NCBI GenBank assembly: GCA_026003395.1
Contig: BPHE01000001.1
Location: forward strand, 60,731-124,730
DNA: 64,000 nucleotides
Reading direction: 5' to 3'
DNA from: Vicingaceae bacterium
GTDB taxonomy: Bacteria; Bacteroidota; Bacteroidia; Flavobacteriales_E; Vicingaceae
Part shown: positions 47,209 through 56,700 of the stretch, one piece after another
How the letters are laid out: each line of letters opens with the position of its first letter
Position numbering within the stretch: the first letter of the stretch is position 1
The notes under the pieces: model-generated
The model's input: the letters and a program-made list of their open reading frames with translations, nothing else
What the model was told of the DNA's origin: nothing
Database searches by the model: none
Program-made: the position numbers and the translations under genes

Positions 47209-47397
47209 TCAATTAATTTGCATCAGGATCTCATCTACAGCCAAATAGGCAAAATTTAATTTTGCCCATTGGATTAAATCTTTCCATTCTGTATCTTTCA
47301 GAAATTTCCGGGCTTTGAGTAATTCTTTTTTAAAAAGTTGACGATCAAAACTGACTTTTTGAAGTATTAATTTTGCATATTCCAATCTGCTGTTCAT
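47209..47397 (-). CDS. Small conserved helical protein
   Basis: 62 residues (NSRLEYAKLILQKVSFDRQL then FKKELLKARKFL). It resembles a short family common in Bacteroidota that begins with NSRLEYAK and contains KVSFD; I know of no function. All-helical, charged, no signal. Convergent with the CPBP gene 12 bases away. The shape, ATG start and family pattern argue that it is real despite its length. Confidence 0.7.
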   Translation of the reverse strand: MNSRLEYAKLILQKVSFDRQLFKKELLKARKFLKDTEWKDLIQWAKLNFAYLAVDEILMQIN

Positions 47398-47454
47398 AGC
47401 TCCTCTTTTTTAATTATATTATACTACTTTTTTCAAATAAATGTTTCAATAAAT

Positions 47455-48303
47455 TCATTCTACTACTATCACCAAATATTTGGAAACACTCCAAAACTCA
47501 TCCGGGTTGTCAATCACCAATTTTTCGATGATTTTGTTGTTTTCGACAAAATGCCAGCTACCAGATGGATGCACTGTAATTAAATTTGCTTTTTTGGCAT
47601 ATAAAGGAATCGAGGTAGTTTCACGAATATCAATTTGGGTGAAGTAAGATTTGTCAAAATCTTCTTTCAATTTCGTGTCTCTACCGATGCCGATAAAACC
47701 GCCGCTACGGGAAATAATTTGTTTTTCTTTAAGTTCTTTCACGGTGCCAAAAACAAAATAGGCCTTGTTTAGTTGTTCTTGACTATTATTCAACTCGGTC
47801 AAACGTTGATTATATTGTTCGAAAAGATATTTCAATTCATCATTTAAACGGATCACCTCGGTTTGCAAATGAGCTATTTGTGCATCTTTTTCTTGTATTT
47901 GAGCGGTTAACGATTCTATGAGCTTTTCCAATTCGCTGATTTTTATATTGGATTTTTTGAGTGCTCCTCGAAGTTGATTAAGTTTTTCCTTGTTTTTTTC
48001 CAATAATTGTTGGATAGCTTGTATGTCGTAAACGATTTGACCGGCAGCATCTTGTTGTTCGAGATCTCCGTTTTTTAAATTGGTAGATATCAACCCTTCT
48101 TTTTGCTTTATCAAATCAAGGTTTGATTGAATGTTGTTAATATCTCTTATGAAAGCATTGATGGCAGAATCTCTTTGAGCAATTACCTGTTGTAAACTAT
48201 CAAGTACGATGGCCTCCTTGGAAACAATTTCTTCTTGTTGATTTTCATTTTGTTGACAAGCCAACATTCCAAACATCACAAGACCAATTAAACTTTTTCT
48301 CAT
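47455..48303 (-). CDS. Coiled-coil lipoprotein of unknown function
   Basis: 282 residues. Lipobox MLAC (Cys16). Residues about 25-185 are a long Gln/Glu/Lys coiled coil (EKLIESLTAQIQEKDAQIAH). The C-terminal ~95 residues form a compact beta-rich domain (FVFGTVKELKEKQIISRSGG, FIGIGRDTKLKEDFD, ITVHPSGSWHFVEN). Similar proteins occur in Bacteroidota; role unknown. Divergent from the next gene across 68 AT-rich bases. Confidence 0.8.
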   Translation of the reverse strand: MRKSLIGLVMFGMLACQQNENQQEEIVSKEAIVLDSLQQVIAQRDSAINAFIRDINNIQSNLDLIKQKEGLISTNLKNGDLEQQDAAGQIVYDIQAIQQLLEKNKEKLNQLRGALKKSNIKISELEKLIESLTAQIQEKDAQIAHLQTEVIRLNDELKYLFEQYNQRLTELNNSQEQLNKAYFVFGTVKELKEKQIISRSGGFIGIGRDTKLKEDFDKSYFTQIDIRETTSIPLYAKKANLITVHPSGSWHFVENNKIIEKLVIDNPDEFWSVSKYLVIVVE

Positions 48304-48371
48304 ATAAATTAAATTTTTTTTTCGATAAAACTATTCAAAATTAAAAAATCTTTTTAAATTTATCATTTGAA

Positions 48372-48794
48372 ATGACAAATAATAATCAAAATAAGGTTGT
48401 TGATAAATTTGGCGGAAGTTTTTATACATGCTCCGTAAGAAAGGATGGAATTCTTATTGTGGATGTATTTAAAAATGACATCCTGTCTCCTGAAGATATT
48501 CAACAAATTGTTCTTCATATCCATCGCAATTATCCCAACCGTTTATTCCCTCATCTTATCAATCCTTCCCCCGAAACCATAACCACCTACGACGGGCTGC
48601 AATATTTGTCGGGACCGGAAAGAACGCTTGTAACCTGTGCAGATGCCTTTTTGTTAACGTCTTTGCAACAAAGAATATTATTTAATTTCTATATGAAATT
48701 TCAAAATCCTCAATGGCCGACAAAAGCTTTTGGTAAAAAAGAAGAGTGTATCGAATGGCTCTATCAGGTCAGTAAAGAATATATCATTCAATAA
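48372..48794 (+). CDS. Hypothetical protein, possibly STAS/SpoIIAA-like
   Basis: 140 residues, soluble, alpha/beta: VRKDGILIVDVFKNDILSPED, PHLINPSPETITTYDGLQYL and LLTSLQQRILFNFYMKFQNPQ. The alternation and the C-terminal KAFGKKEECIEWLYQV segment are reminiscent of STAS-like proteins in Bacteroidota (a domain that often ends FxxxxxAxxWL), but motif support is weak. Followed by the ubiA promoter eight bases later. Confidence 0.65.
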   Translation: MTNNNQNKVVDKFGGSFYTCSVRKDGILIVDVFKNDILSPEDIQQIVLHIHRNYPNRLFPHLINPSPETITTYDGLQYLSGPERTLVTCADAFLLTSLQQRILFNFYMKFQNPQWPTKAFGKKEECIEWLYQVSKEYIIQ

Positions 48795-48801
48795 GGTTGA
48801 T

Positions 48802-48809
48802 TATCTTTG
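48802..48809 (+). promoter_or_regulatory. -7 box (TATCTTTG) of the UbiA-family gene
   Basis: Exact TAnnTTTG. Transcription from about 48814 supports the ATG at 48828 and rules out an upstream TTG at 48807. Confidence 0.6.
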
Positions 48810-48827
48810 GCCGGTCAAAATAATTTT

Positions 48828-49685
48828 ATGATTAAGCATTATTTGTCGTTGGTAAAATTTAGCCATACGGTATTTGCCCTTCCATTTGCATTTATTGGAT
48901 TTTTTATGGGGGTTAACGATATTTCTTCGACAGTGCCCACAAAACTTCTTTTGTTGGTTATTCTTTGTATGATTTTTGCCAGAAGTGCAGCCATGGCGTT
49001 CAATCGCTATCTCGACAGGGATATAGATGCAATGAATCCTCGCACGGCAAACACAAGAGAAATTCCTAAAGGCATTATCAAACCACGTCAAGCTTTGATA
49101 TTTACGATAATAAATGTTTTGTTGTTTATCGCCACCACTTATTTTATCAATAAAGTATGTTTTTATTTATCGCCGATAGCTTTATTGATTATTTTAGGTT
49201 ATAGTTATACCAAAAGATTCACATCATTATGCCATATAATATTGGGAATAGGATTAGGACTAGCCCCGGCAGGTGCCTACCTGGCCGTTAATCCCGAATT
49301 TTCTCCACCGGTATTTTTCATTTCATTGGCTGTCATTTGTTGGGTTAGCGGGTTCGATATTATATATTCTTTGCAAGACGAAGAGTTTGACAGAAAATAT
49401 AACCTATATTCTATTCCTTCCATGATTGGAAAAAAAAATGCTCTGACCGTTTCTCGATTATTGCATACACTCTCTATCATTTTATTAACTTGGGCAGGGC
49501 TGATTTATAAAGACTTTCAATTGATCTATTACACCGGCGTTTTAATTTTTGGGATTCTTTTGATGTATCAACAATCCATTGTCAAACATGACGATTTAAG
49601 CCGTGTCAATCATGCTTTTTTTACTGTTAATGGAATAGCTTCGGTAATTTTTTCCATTTTTGTGATTACAGAACTATTAACATAA
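48828..49685 (+). CDS. UbiA-family prenyltransferase
   Basis: 285 residues from ATG 48828 (MIKHYLSLVKFSHTVFALPF). Integral membrane enzyme with eight or nine helices that prenylates an aromatic acid for quinone synthesis. The two Asp motifs are intact: ARSAAMAFNRYLDRDIDAMN with TANTREIPKG, and DIIYSLQDEEFDRKYNLYSIP. It resembles 4-hydroxybenzoate polyprenyltransferases and the MqnP enzyme of the futalosine menaquinone route; the latter would fit a Bacteroidota, but I cannot tell from this window. Followed closely by an MFS gene. Confidence 0.88.
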   Translation: MIKHYLSLVKFSHTVFALPFAFIGFFMGVNDISSTVPTKLLLLVILCMIFARSAAMAFNRYLDRDIDAMNPRTANTREIPKGIIKPRQALIFTIINVLLFIATTYFINKVCFYLSPIALLIILGYSYTKRFTSLCHIILGIGLGLAPAGAYLAVNPEFSPPVFFISLAVICWVSGFDIIYSLQDEEFDRKYNLYSIPSMIGKKNALTVSRLLHTLSIILLTWAGLIYKDFQLIYYTGVLIFGILLMYQQSIVKHDDLSRVNHAFFTVNGIASVIFSIFVITELLT

Positions 49686-49696
49686 AACTCAACGGC

Positions 49697-50974
49697 ATGA
49701 ACAAAAACCGGCATATTGCGCTGATAATTGTCGCATCTTTAGGATATTTTGTAGACATCTACGATTTGATTTTATTCAATGTAGTAAAAAAGGAAAGCCT
49801 GGAATTTTTATTTCCTGCTTATGATTCAAGGACAATCAACGACATTGCCATTCAACTTTTTAATTGGCAAATGACCGGCATGATGATCGGTGGCTTAATT
49901 TGGGGGATATTGGGAGATAAAAAAGGACGGTTGTCTGTGCTTTTTGGCTCTATTTTGATGTATTCCCTGGCAAATATCGTCAATGCTTTTACAGTGGATG
50001 TAACGACGTATGCTATTGTAAGATTTATTGCCGGAGTGGGGCTGGCCGGTGAACTTGGGGCAGGTATTACGCTTGTTGCCGAAACCATGACAAAAGAAAA
50101 CAGAGGGTATGGCACCATGATTATTGTAACATTTGGGGCGCTTGGTGCAGTGGCTGCTGCTATGATAGGAAATCAAGGCGGAATTTGGGCACAATGGATC
50201 GATGCTAACCTGGGAATTATGCTTCAGGGTTGGCAAATTGCATATATTGTTGGGGGAATCATGGGCATCCTCTTGCTGATTTTAAGAATCAGCACTTATG
50301 AATCTACTATGTTTTTAAAAATTACCCAACTTCAGAATGTCCAAAAAGGCAACTTCTTTATGCTATTCAACAATTGGCAAAGGTTTAAAAAATATCTTTA
50401 TTGTATATTGACCGGTGTGCCCATTTGGTATGTAATTGGTTTGTTGGTTGCCAATTCTCAGGCAATCTTTGCTCCCGATCTCAATATCCGTGGTGAAGTT
50501 AACAATGGTGTTGCATTGATGTATAGTTATATTGGCTTATCGGTCGGAGATCTGATTTCAGGATTATTAAGCCAATGGATGAAGAGTCGCAAAAAAGTTG
50601 TGATCATTTATTTGTTATTCACACTGGCTCTTACGATCTATTTTTTGTTTTTTATGCGTGAAGCCACTTCGGATTTATATTATATTGTGTGTTTTCTATT
50701 AGGAGTGGCCACCGGCTATTGGGCTATTTTTGTCACGGTGGCTTCAGAACAATTCGGCACCAATATTCGTTCAACCGTCACAAATACGGTTCCAAATTTT
50801 GTCAGAGGATCTGTGCCTTTGATTATGTGGATTTTCGGAATTTCTATGCATTGGCTGAATAATTCAATCATTAGTGCATTTATTGTGGGGCTAATTTGTA
50901 TAGGTTCGGCATTTTATTCTGCCATACATTTGGACGAAACATTCGGCAAAGATCTCAACTATATTGAAAAATAA
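49697..50974 (+). CDS. MFS transporter (sugar/metabolite:proton type)
   Basis: 425 residues with about 12 transmembrane helices. Conserved loop between helices 2 and 3: GGLIWGILGDKKGRLSVLFGS (G-x-x-x-D-R/K-x-G-R-R-type motif), helix 4 Arg-region YAIVRFIAGVGLAGELGAGI, which resembles sugar (and other) transporters and aromatic-acid/metabolite symporters. Substrate unresolved. Starts 11 bases after ubiA and overlaps the convergent GNAT gene by 16 bases. Confidence 0.87.
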   Translation: MNKNRHIALIIVASLGYFVDIYDLILFNVVKKESLEFLFPAYDSRTINDIAIQLFNWQMTGMMIGGLIWGILGDKKGRLSVLFGSILMYSLANIVNAFTVDVTTYAIVRFIAGVGLAGELGAGITLVAETMTKENRGYGTMIIVTFGALGAVAAAMIGNQGGIWAQWIDANLGIMLQGWQIAYIVGGIMGILLLILRISTYESTMFLKITQLQNVQKGNFFMLFNNWQRFKKYLYCILTGVPIWYVIGLLVANSQAIFAPDLNIRGEVNNGVALMYSYIGLSVGDLISGLLSQWMKSRKKVVIIYLLFTLALTIYFLFFMREATSDLYYIVCFLLGVATGYWAIFVTVASEQFGTNIRSTVTNTVPNFVRGSVPLIMWIFGISMHWLNNSIISAFIVGLICIGSAFYSAIHLDETFGKDLNYIEK

Positions 50975-51642
50975 CCCCGGTTTTGTAACAAATAAAACTT
51001 GCCCGTTTGACCGGAAGCGATCTTTGACCAAATCAATGAAGACCGCACATTGCCGTTCCAATAAACCTGTTGATAACCATTGTCGATTAAATCATTTATA
51101 CAATGTTTCATCATATACCCGGCAAACCCACGATTTCTATATTCCTTAAATGTTCCCACAAAATAAATTCCCGGTATGGATTGATAAAAATATAACATTA
51201 AAAAGGCAACAGGCCGGTTTTGTAGGAAAAGCCCAACAGCTTCAACAGAATCTGATTTTGACAATTGTTGCATCTTTTCTCTATCGGGTGCATAGCCAAA
51301 CACCTGCTTGCACCAATTGATCCATAAATCATAATCTTCAAAATGCCTGTGTAATTCTAAATCTGAAATTTTATCGGTGGCAATTTTTTTAGTGGCTATA
51401 AAGTTTTGAATAACATCCACCGGCTGCCAAACGTTGCTTGCCGATGGCAAAAAATGTGTCAACAAAAATCTTTTGGTAAGATCTTTTGTTTTTGCAAAAA
51501 AATCAACTGTAGGATTGAAATAAATGTCGGGCCATTGACCGGGAGAATCTGCCACTTCTATGCTTCCGTCATTCCTGTAATGTATGGCAAAATCTCTAAA
51601 CAATTGATATTGATGTTGGTGAAAGATATTGTATTCATTCAT
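50959..51642 (-). CDS. GNAT family acyltransferase in the polysaccharide operon
   Basis: 227 residues. The C-terminal half shows the GNAT core: RPVAFLMLYFYQSIPGIYFV and the acyl-CoA motif FKEYRNRGFAGYMMKHCINDL (motif A pattern R/Q-x-x-G-x-G/A), then YWNGNVRSSLIWSKIASGQTG. The N-terminal half is unfamiliar. It overlaps the end of the AMP-ligase gene by eight bases. It may acylate a sugar of the surface glycan. Confidence 0.75.
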   Translation of the reverse strand: MNEYNIFHQHQYQLFRDFAIHYRNDGSIEVADSPGQWPDIYFNPTVDFFAKTKDLTKRFLLTHFLPSASNVWQPVDVIQNFIATKKIATDKISDLELHRHFEDYDLWINWCKQVFGYAPDREKMQQLSKSDSVEAVGLFLQNRPVAFLMLYFYQSIPGIYFVGTFKEYRNRGFAGYMMKHCINDLIDNGYQQVYWNGNVRSSLIWSKIASGQTGKFYLLQNRGYFSI

Positions 51643-53005
51643 TGCTCTTTAAATTTAACAACCTCAGGATTTCTGATCTGTCAGTTTTTCCATTTGCATT
51701 GAGAGGAAATTGGCTAATTGCATAAACTTCTATCGGTTGGAAATGCCGTGGAACAATATTCAAAAGATTCTCCTTGATTGAATTTATATACTGCGATTCA
51801 ACATTCTCAATCACAAAAGCCAAACAATCGCCTAAATTTGATCTTGTATGTTTTAATACTACAACATTAATACCCGGATAGTGCTTTCTGAACATTCCCT
51901 CCATTTCTGCAGGATCAATTCTATATCCATTCATCTTGATTTGAAAATCGATTCTACCTGTATACATCAACAAACTCTCCTCATTGAAGTAACCTGAATC
52001 ACCTGTCCGATAGGCATCTACAACACCTCCCCCTTCTGTTTGCATCTTGACAAATTTATTTTCACTCGCAGATGAATTAAGATAGCCGTAAGTTGCAACT
52101 TGTGGACCGGCGATAACGATTTCACCTTTCTCACCGTTGGCAAGAGGTTTAAGATTTTCGTCCACTATATAAATGACATTATTTTGATAAGGTCTGCCGA
52201 TACTAATAATGTTTTGGTATTCGGCAGGTTGGTTTATCTTTTCAAGATGATTGTAAGATGTAACAGTAACAGTACATTCTGTCGGACCATATTGATTGTC
52301 CATTCTTGCTGCAGGAAAAAGTTTTTTTGCTACCTGCAAATCATCGATCAAAAGAGCTTCAGAAGAGAAAACGGCATATTTGACGGAAGAAAACGCTTCA
52401 CGGTTGACAAAAGGCCTGCAAAAACGCAAGAAAGACGGCGGGAACCCCGACATAGTCACGGGATATTTCTTTAGCAACCGCAATATTTCAACAAATTTCA
52501 GATTGTAATTTTCGACAACCAATACAGGTGTCGCAGTAATCCATCCCAATAAATAATGTTGCAAAGAAAAATCGAATCCCAAATCAAACATTTGTAGAAA
52601 AAGATCGTCGTATGTAAATGAACTGCCAAAATTATTAGAAAAGTGCATCAAATAAGCCCATAAATTGGCATAAGACAAACAGGCGCCTTTGGGCAAACCT
52701 GTTGAACCGGATGTGTGCAAAACCAAAACCGGATCATAAAAATCTATATCCTCTACGGAAGGAAAAGAATATAATTTTGATGTTGAAATAGAGTGTAAAT
52801 CAATATTTACAATGCCTTCATATGTTTTTTCGGCTGTCAGGACAAGTTTGGCAGGTATGTTTGAAAGAATTAACCTATCTCTGTCATACGAATTTGTAAA
52901 TGATAAGGGAACTAATACAAAACCTCCCAAATATCCGGCCAACATAGCGGCATACGTTTCAAAATGCGGGCAGGTATTTCGATGTTGAAATAGAGTGTAA
53001 ATCAA
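51635..53005 (-). pseudogene. AMP-dependent acyl/aminoacyl ligase, C-terminal fragment of a duplicated-and-broken gene
   Basis: 456-codon frame opened by a TTG created at a duplication junction. From about residue 11 it repeats the sequence present in the N-terminal fragment (TCPHFETYAAMLAGYLGG). It then holds all ligase motifs: VLHTSGSTGLPKGACLSY (P-loop), NQYGPTECTVT, YRTGDSGYFNEE and the catalytic-Lys region LNANGKTDRSEIL. It has A-domain character (adenylation of a carboxylic acid, maybe amino acid). Collapsing one copy of the duplication would restore a complete ligase of about 509 residues with the fragment at 53009-53365. No carrier protein gene is visible beside it. Confidence 0.85.
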
Positions 53006-53176
53006 TATTTACGATGCCTCATATGTTTTTTCGGCTGTCAAGACAAGTTTGGCAGGTATGTTTGAAAGAATTAACTTATCTCTGTCAGACGAATTTGTAA
53101 ATGATAAGGGTACTAATACAAAACCTCCCAAATATCCAGCCAACATAGCGGCATACGTTTCAAAATGCGGGCAGGT
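52779..53176. repeat. Imperfect ~200-bp direct tandem duplication
   Basis: The segment starting GATGTTGAAATAGAG at 52779 recurs at 52981 (period 202). The copies (52779-52976 and 52981-53176) run to AAATGCGGGCAGGT and differ by six substitutions and one deleted T (CCTTCATA against CCTCATA). The period is not a multiple of 3, so the coding frame is broken. Confidence 0.93.
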
Positions 53177-53365
53177 GTTGACTACAATTGGGTCTCCTTT
53201 TTTTACACCCTGACCGACCAAATATGAATAGATTTCTTTGGACCTGCCGAATAAATGCCCAAAAGTATATTCCTGTTCTTTAAAAATTAAAGCGGTTTTT
53301 TCAGGGTATTTCGAAATTATGTGATGAAGATGTTTTAAAAGTTTATTTTCTGTTAATTGTTTCAC
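53009..53365 (-). pseudogene. AMP ligase, N-terminal fragment
   Basis: 118 codons from GTG at 53365: QLTENKLLKHLHHIISKYPE, KTALIFKEQEYTFGHLFGRS, the start of an adenylate-forming ligase. It ends EKTYEAS at a stop caused by the missing T in this copy of the duplication. The reading frame would continue as GIVNIDLHSIS in the downstream copy. It overlaps the deacetylase gene by 23 bases. Confidence 0.82.
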
Positions 53366-54356
53366 GTCCTAAAAGTTTTTTTACACTGTGATGAAAATAT
53401 AATGCGGGAATAGATTTTTCCGGTTGCATATGAAAATTTTCCATAGGTACTCTGTGGACTATATTATCGGCACGGTCTGATGAAAACAAACCCGAACCAA
53501 ACAACAAAGTTTCCGGATAATGTTTTTTGACCTTGTTGAAAAAAGAAATGTTCACTCCCTGATCACCAAAAGGGAAAGCAAAAGGAATGTTTTTCATGCC
53601 AAGCAACTTTTCCACTTTCAATTTATCTTCTTCGAACTCCCTCCACTGGTCCTCAAAACTTAATGTGCTGAATCTTATATGATTCAATGAATGCGAACCG
53701 ATTTGAAAACCATTTTCCATCAACTTGTTTATTTCGTTCATACTCATATAAATTGGCCTGTCAGAAAGGTATTTGTCATAATCAAACGAAGTTTCTTTCC
53801 ATAAAAAATCTATCACATGTATGTTTTTATGATCGACTATCTTTAAGAGATGTTTTATTGACTGTAATTGAATATCATAATGTTTTTTCAATAAAATTTT
53901 AACCTTTTCGCTTAAGCCATTTTTCCGGGCATGCCAGATCAAAAGTGATATTTTAAAGCGGTAAAAACAAAACGCAGGATTTTCCAAGGCCTGAGAATGC
54001 ACAAAAAAAGTGGCAGGCACTCCTTTTTTATAGAGTATAGGGGCAATCACATCATAACATTCATATAACCCATCGTCAAATGTCAAATGAAAAACTTTAC
54101 TTTTGTTTAAATTACCGTTTTGGTGAAGTTTTATTAGTTCTTCATAAGAAATGGGTTGCCAATGCTTTAAAAAAAAATCAATTTGTTTATTAAACTCTTC
54201 AGGCGTAAAATAACGGTATAAATAACGTATGTGAGGGCGGTTTGATGGATATATTATATGATAAAAAGGCAAAACAAAATGCCGGCCGGACATCTTTTGC
54301 AACAAGGATAATGGAACAAGTTGCCAGGGAATTGATTTTGCGATTTTCTTTTTCAC
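53343..54356 (-). CDS. Polysaccharide deacetylase family protein
   Basis: 337 residues from GTG at 54356. NodB-homology fold: FHLTFDDGLYECYDVIAPIL (TFDDG, catalytic base and metal Asp), VPATFFVHSQALENP, and GFQIGSHSLNHIRFSTLS with the metal-binding HxxxH. Family members remove N- or O-acetyl groups from glycans. A long insert between the TFDDG and HSLNH motifs (about 110-215) is larger than in minimal deacetylases. Part of the glycan operon, between wecB and the AMP ligase. Confidence 0.9.
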   Translation of the reverse strand: MKKKIAKSIPWQLVPLSLLQKMSGRHFVLPFYHIIYPSNRPHIRYLYRYFTPEEFNKQIDFFLKHWQPISYEELIKLHQNGNLNKSKVFHLTFDDGLYECYDVIAPILYKKGVPATFFVHSQALENPAFCFYRFKISLLIWHARKNGLSEKVKILLKKHYDIQLQSIKHLLKIVDHKNIHVIDFLWKETSFDYDKYLSDRPIYMSMNEINKLMENGFQIGSHSLNHIRFSTLSFEDQWREFEEDKLKVEKLLGMKNIPFAFPFGDQGVNISFFNKVKKHYPETLLFGSGLFSSDRADNIVHRVPMENFHMQPEKSIPALYFHHSVKKLLGRETINRK

Positions 54357-54394
54357 ATACGATCAATTTTACATTTAAAATGAAGGTCTGTCAT

Positions 54395-55480
54395 TTATCC
54401 GCATTGTTTTAAAAAATAATTGGCAATCAATTGACCGGCCTTACCCTTTCCATATAAATCCACATCAAAATTATTGTCTTTTGACAACATTAAATTCACC
54501 GCCGAAATAATTTTTTGCTTATCCGCTCCGGCCAATATATTATAACCACCATCAATCAATTCTATCCATTCCGTTTGATCCCGGAGAGTAACACAATTTT
54601 TGGAAAAGAAAAATGCTTCTTTTTGTAGACCTCCACTGTCTGTCATCACCAATGTGCAATGTTTTAAAAGAAATAGCATTTCAAAATACCCCACAGGTTC
54701 CAAAACCATTGTTTTTAAAACCAAACCGGACTGCGAAATTTTATTTCTGGTACGTGGGTGCAATGGAATAACCACCGGATAGTCATTCTGATGGATATGA
54801 TTTAATGCCTCCACCAGGTTTTTTAATCTTTCAGGCTCATCTGTATTTTCAGCCCTATGAAGCGTGCACAAAATAAATTGATCAGGAAGAGGAGGTAATG
54901 ACAATTGTCTTTCGTTAAGCTTTCCGGCGTAATACATCGCTGCATCCTGCATCACATCGCCAGATTTTATAATTTCAGTTGGGAAATGTTCGAAGCCTTC
55001 GTTTTTTAAATTTTGTATTGCCGTATCAGTTGGACAAAACAAGGCATTAGAGATTCTATCTGTCAATATTCTATTGATTTCTTCGGGCATCTTCATATTA
55101 AAGCTTCGCAAACCTGCTTCTACATGAGCTACTTTAACATGCAGCTTAACGGCAGCCAAGGCCCCCGCCAAGGTAGAATTGGTATCTCCATAAACCAATA
55201 CCCAATCGGGCTTTTCTTTTATGATTACTTTTTCTATTTCTTCGATCATACGACCGGTCATTGCACCATGTGATAAAGAATTTATTTCTAAATGGTAATC
55301 CGGTTGAGGTATGTTCATCTCTTGAAAAAAAATATCACTCATATTCACATCAAAATGTTGACCGGTGTGTACGATAATTTCGTTAATTTTATCGGGATAC
55401 TGTGCAAACTGCCTGCTTAAAACCGCTGCTTTAACGAATTGTGGCCTTGCTCCCACTATTGTCAATATTTTTAATGCCAT
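54395..55480 (-). CDS. wecB: UDP-N-acetylglucosamine 2-epimerase (non-hydrolysing)
   Basis: 361 residues from ATG 55480 (overlapping the upstream TGA by one base; a GTG at 55483 is possible). KILTIVGARPQFVKAAVLS, HTGQHFDVNMSDIFFQEM, VYGDTNSTLAGALAAVKL, HVEAGLRSFNMKMPEEINR, LHRAENTDEPERL, LHPRTRNKI and MTDSGGLQKEAFFF are the family signatures. It interconverts UDP-GlcNAc and UDP-ManNAc, so ManNAc or a derivative is likely in the surface polysaccharide. Confidence 0.95.
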   Translation of the reverse strand: MALKILTIVGARPQFVKAAVLSRQFAQYPDKINEIIVHTGQHFDVNMSDIFFQEMNIPQPDYHLEINSLSHGAMTGRMIEEIEKVIIKEKPDWVLVYGDTNSTLAGALAAVKLHVKVAHVEAGLRSFNMKMPEEINRILTDRISNALFCPTDTAIQNLKNEGFEHFPTEIIKSGDVMQDAAMYYAGKLNERQLSLPPLPDQFILCTLHRAENTDEPERLKNLVEALNHIHQNDYPVVIPLHPRTRNKISQSGLVLKTMVLEPVGYFEMLFLLKHCTLVMTDSGGLQKEAFFFSKNCVTLRDQTEWIELIDGGYNILAGADKQKIISAVNLMLSKDNNFDVDLYGKGKAGQLIANYFLKQCG

Positions 55481-56700
55481 CACAATTTATTTAATGTGTT
55501 TAAAAAATTCATTGCTATTTTATCTCTGTTAAAATGTTGCAATACATATTGTCTTCCGTTCTGTCCCATTTTTTTGCAAATATCGGGATGATCTACCAGA
55601 TATTCTACAACATTTGCAAGATCAGCATCATTCTCAGGTTCAAAAGCAATAGCCGCCCGGGCTTGATCAACAAATAATTTTTTTGCCTCACCTTCCACGC
55701 CCAAAATTACAGGTTTTTCCATGGCAAGATTTTCAAAGATTTTAGAAGGAATGGCTCCTTCAAACAAAGGTAATTTTTTTAATGGTACGACAGCCGCATT
55801 AATATTTGCCAAAAAAGTTGGCATTTTTTCTTTTGGAATAAGCGGAAGAAATTTCACATTATGCAACTGAAAATCTGCAGCCATTTGCTTTAGGTCTTCT
55901 AATAACGGACCGGTGCCAAGCATGACAAAATAAATGTCTTTTCTGCTCTGCAATCTCTTTGCTGCTTTGATAATTACTTCAAGCCCTTGAGCATGTCCCA
56001 TGATTCCTGCATATGCCACCACAAAAGCTATATCGGGAATTTGCCATTCACTTCGTAAATTGGCATAGGGGAGATCAGGATCAAAAAAATTTAAATCCGA
56101 ACCGTTGGGCAACCAATACACCTGCTTTTCAGGAAATCTTGACTTTACGTTTTCTACAATACCCTGTGTTTGTCCTGTAACCAAACAAGATTTTTTATAA
56201 AGAAATGCCTCGAGCTTGTAGGATATTTTCAACAATAAAGGATTGGTAACAATCTTGAGTTTTTCGGCACTTTCAGGCCAGAGGTCAGATACATTAAAAA
56301 TCAATTTTGCTTTTTTAACACGGGATATAATGTACGCCGATATGCCCAAAAATAAAGGCGGAGATTCACAAAATACAAAATCGTAATTTTTTCCGGTTTT
56401 CGATGCAGCCAATATCGATGTAAAAACAAAAGAAAAGTAGTTTAACAAGCGTTTTACAACACTTTTGGAGCGTGTGGCATAAATATAAGACCGATAAACA
56501 TTTAAGGAGCCAAGTTTTTCTTTTAGAAAGAATTTTCCTTTGTATCCTTCAAAAATCTTCCCTTCAGGATAGTTGGGCATGGCAGTAATGACATCCACAT
56601 GTATACCTTTTTTTGCCAAACGGTCAAACAACTCAAACAATCTGTTCTGCGGAGCACCTGTTTCAGGTGGAAAATATTGCGTGATAACCAGTATTTTCAT
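55480..56700 (-). CDS. Glycosyltransferase family 4 (WbuB-like)
   Basis: 406 residues of GT-B fold. N-terminal ILVITQYFPPETGAPQNRLFEL; IFNVSDLWPESAEKL; sugar-nucleotide domain VAYAGIMGHAQGLEVIIKAA, VMLGTGPLLEDLKQMA, FLANINAAVVPLKKLPLFEGAIPSKIFENLAMEKP with the EGxPSKxxE-type Glu. Resembles transferases adding fucosamine/GlcNAc-type residues in O-antigen operons. ATGA overlap with the upstream gene. Confidence 0.9.
   Translation of the reverse strand: MKILVITQYFPPETGAPQNRLFELFDRLAKKGIHVDVITAMPNYPEGKIFEGYKGKFFLKEKLGSLNVYRSYIYATRSKSVVKRLLNYFSFVFTSILAASKTGKNYDFVFCESPPLFLGISAYIISRVKKAKLIFNVSDLWPESAEKLKIVTNPLLLKISYKLEAFLYKKSCLVTGQTQGIVENVKSRFPEKQVYWLPNGSDLNFFDPDLPYANLRSEWQIPDIAFVVAYAGIMGHAQGLEVIIKAAKRLQSRKDIYFVMLGTGPLLEDLKQMAADFQLHNVKFLPLIPKEKMPTFLANINAAVVPLKKLPLFEGAIPSKIFENLAMEKPVILGVEGEAKKLFVDQARAAIAFEPENDADLANVVEYLVDHPDICKKMGQNGRQYVLQHFNRDKIAMNFLNTLNKL

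Noticed and set aside
52779-53180. Insertion sequence remnant as cause of the ligase break
   Set aside because: Both copies are ligase coding sequence; there are no terminal inverted repeats or transposase pieces.
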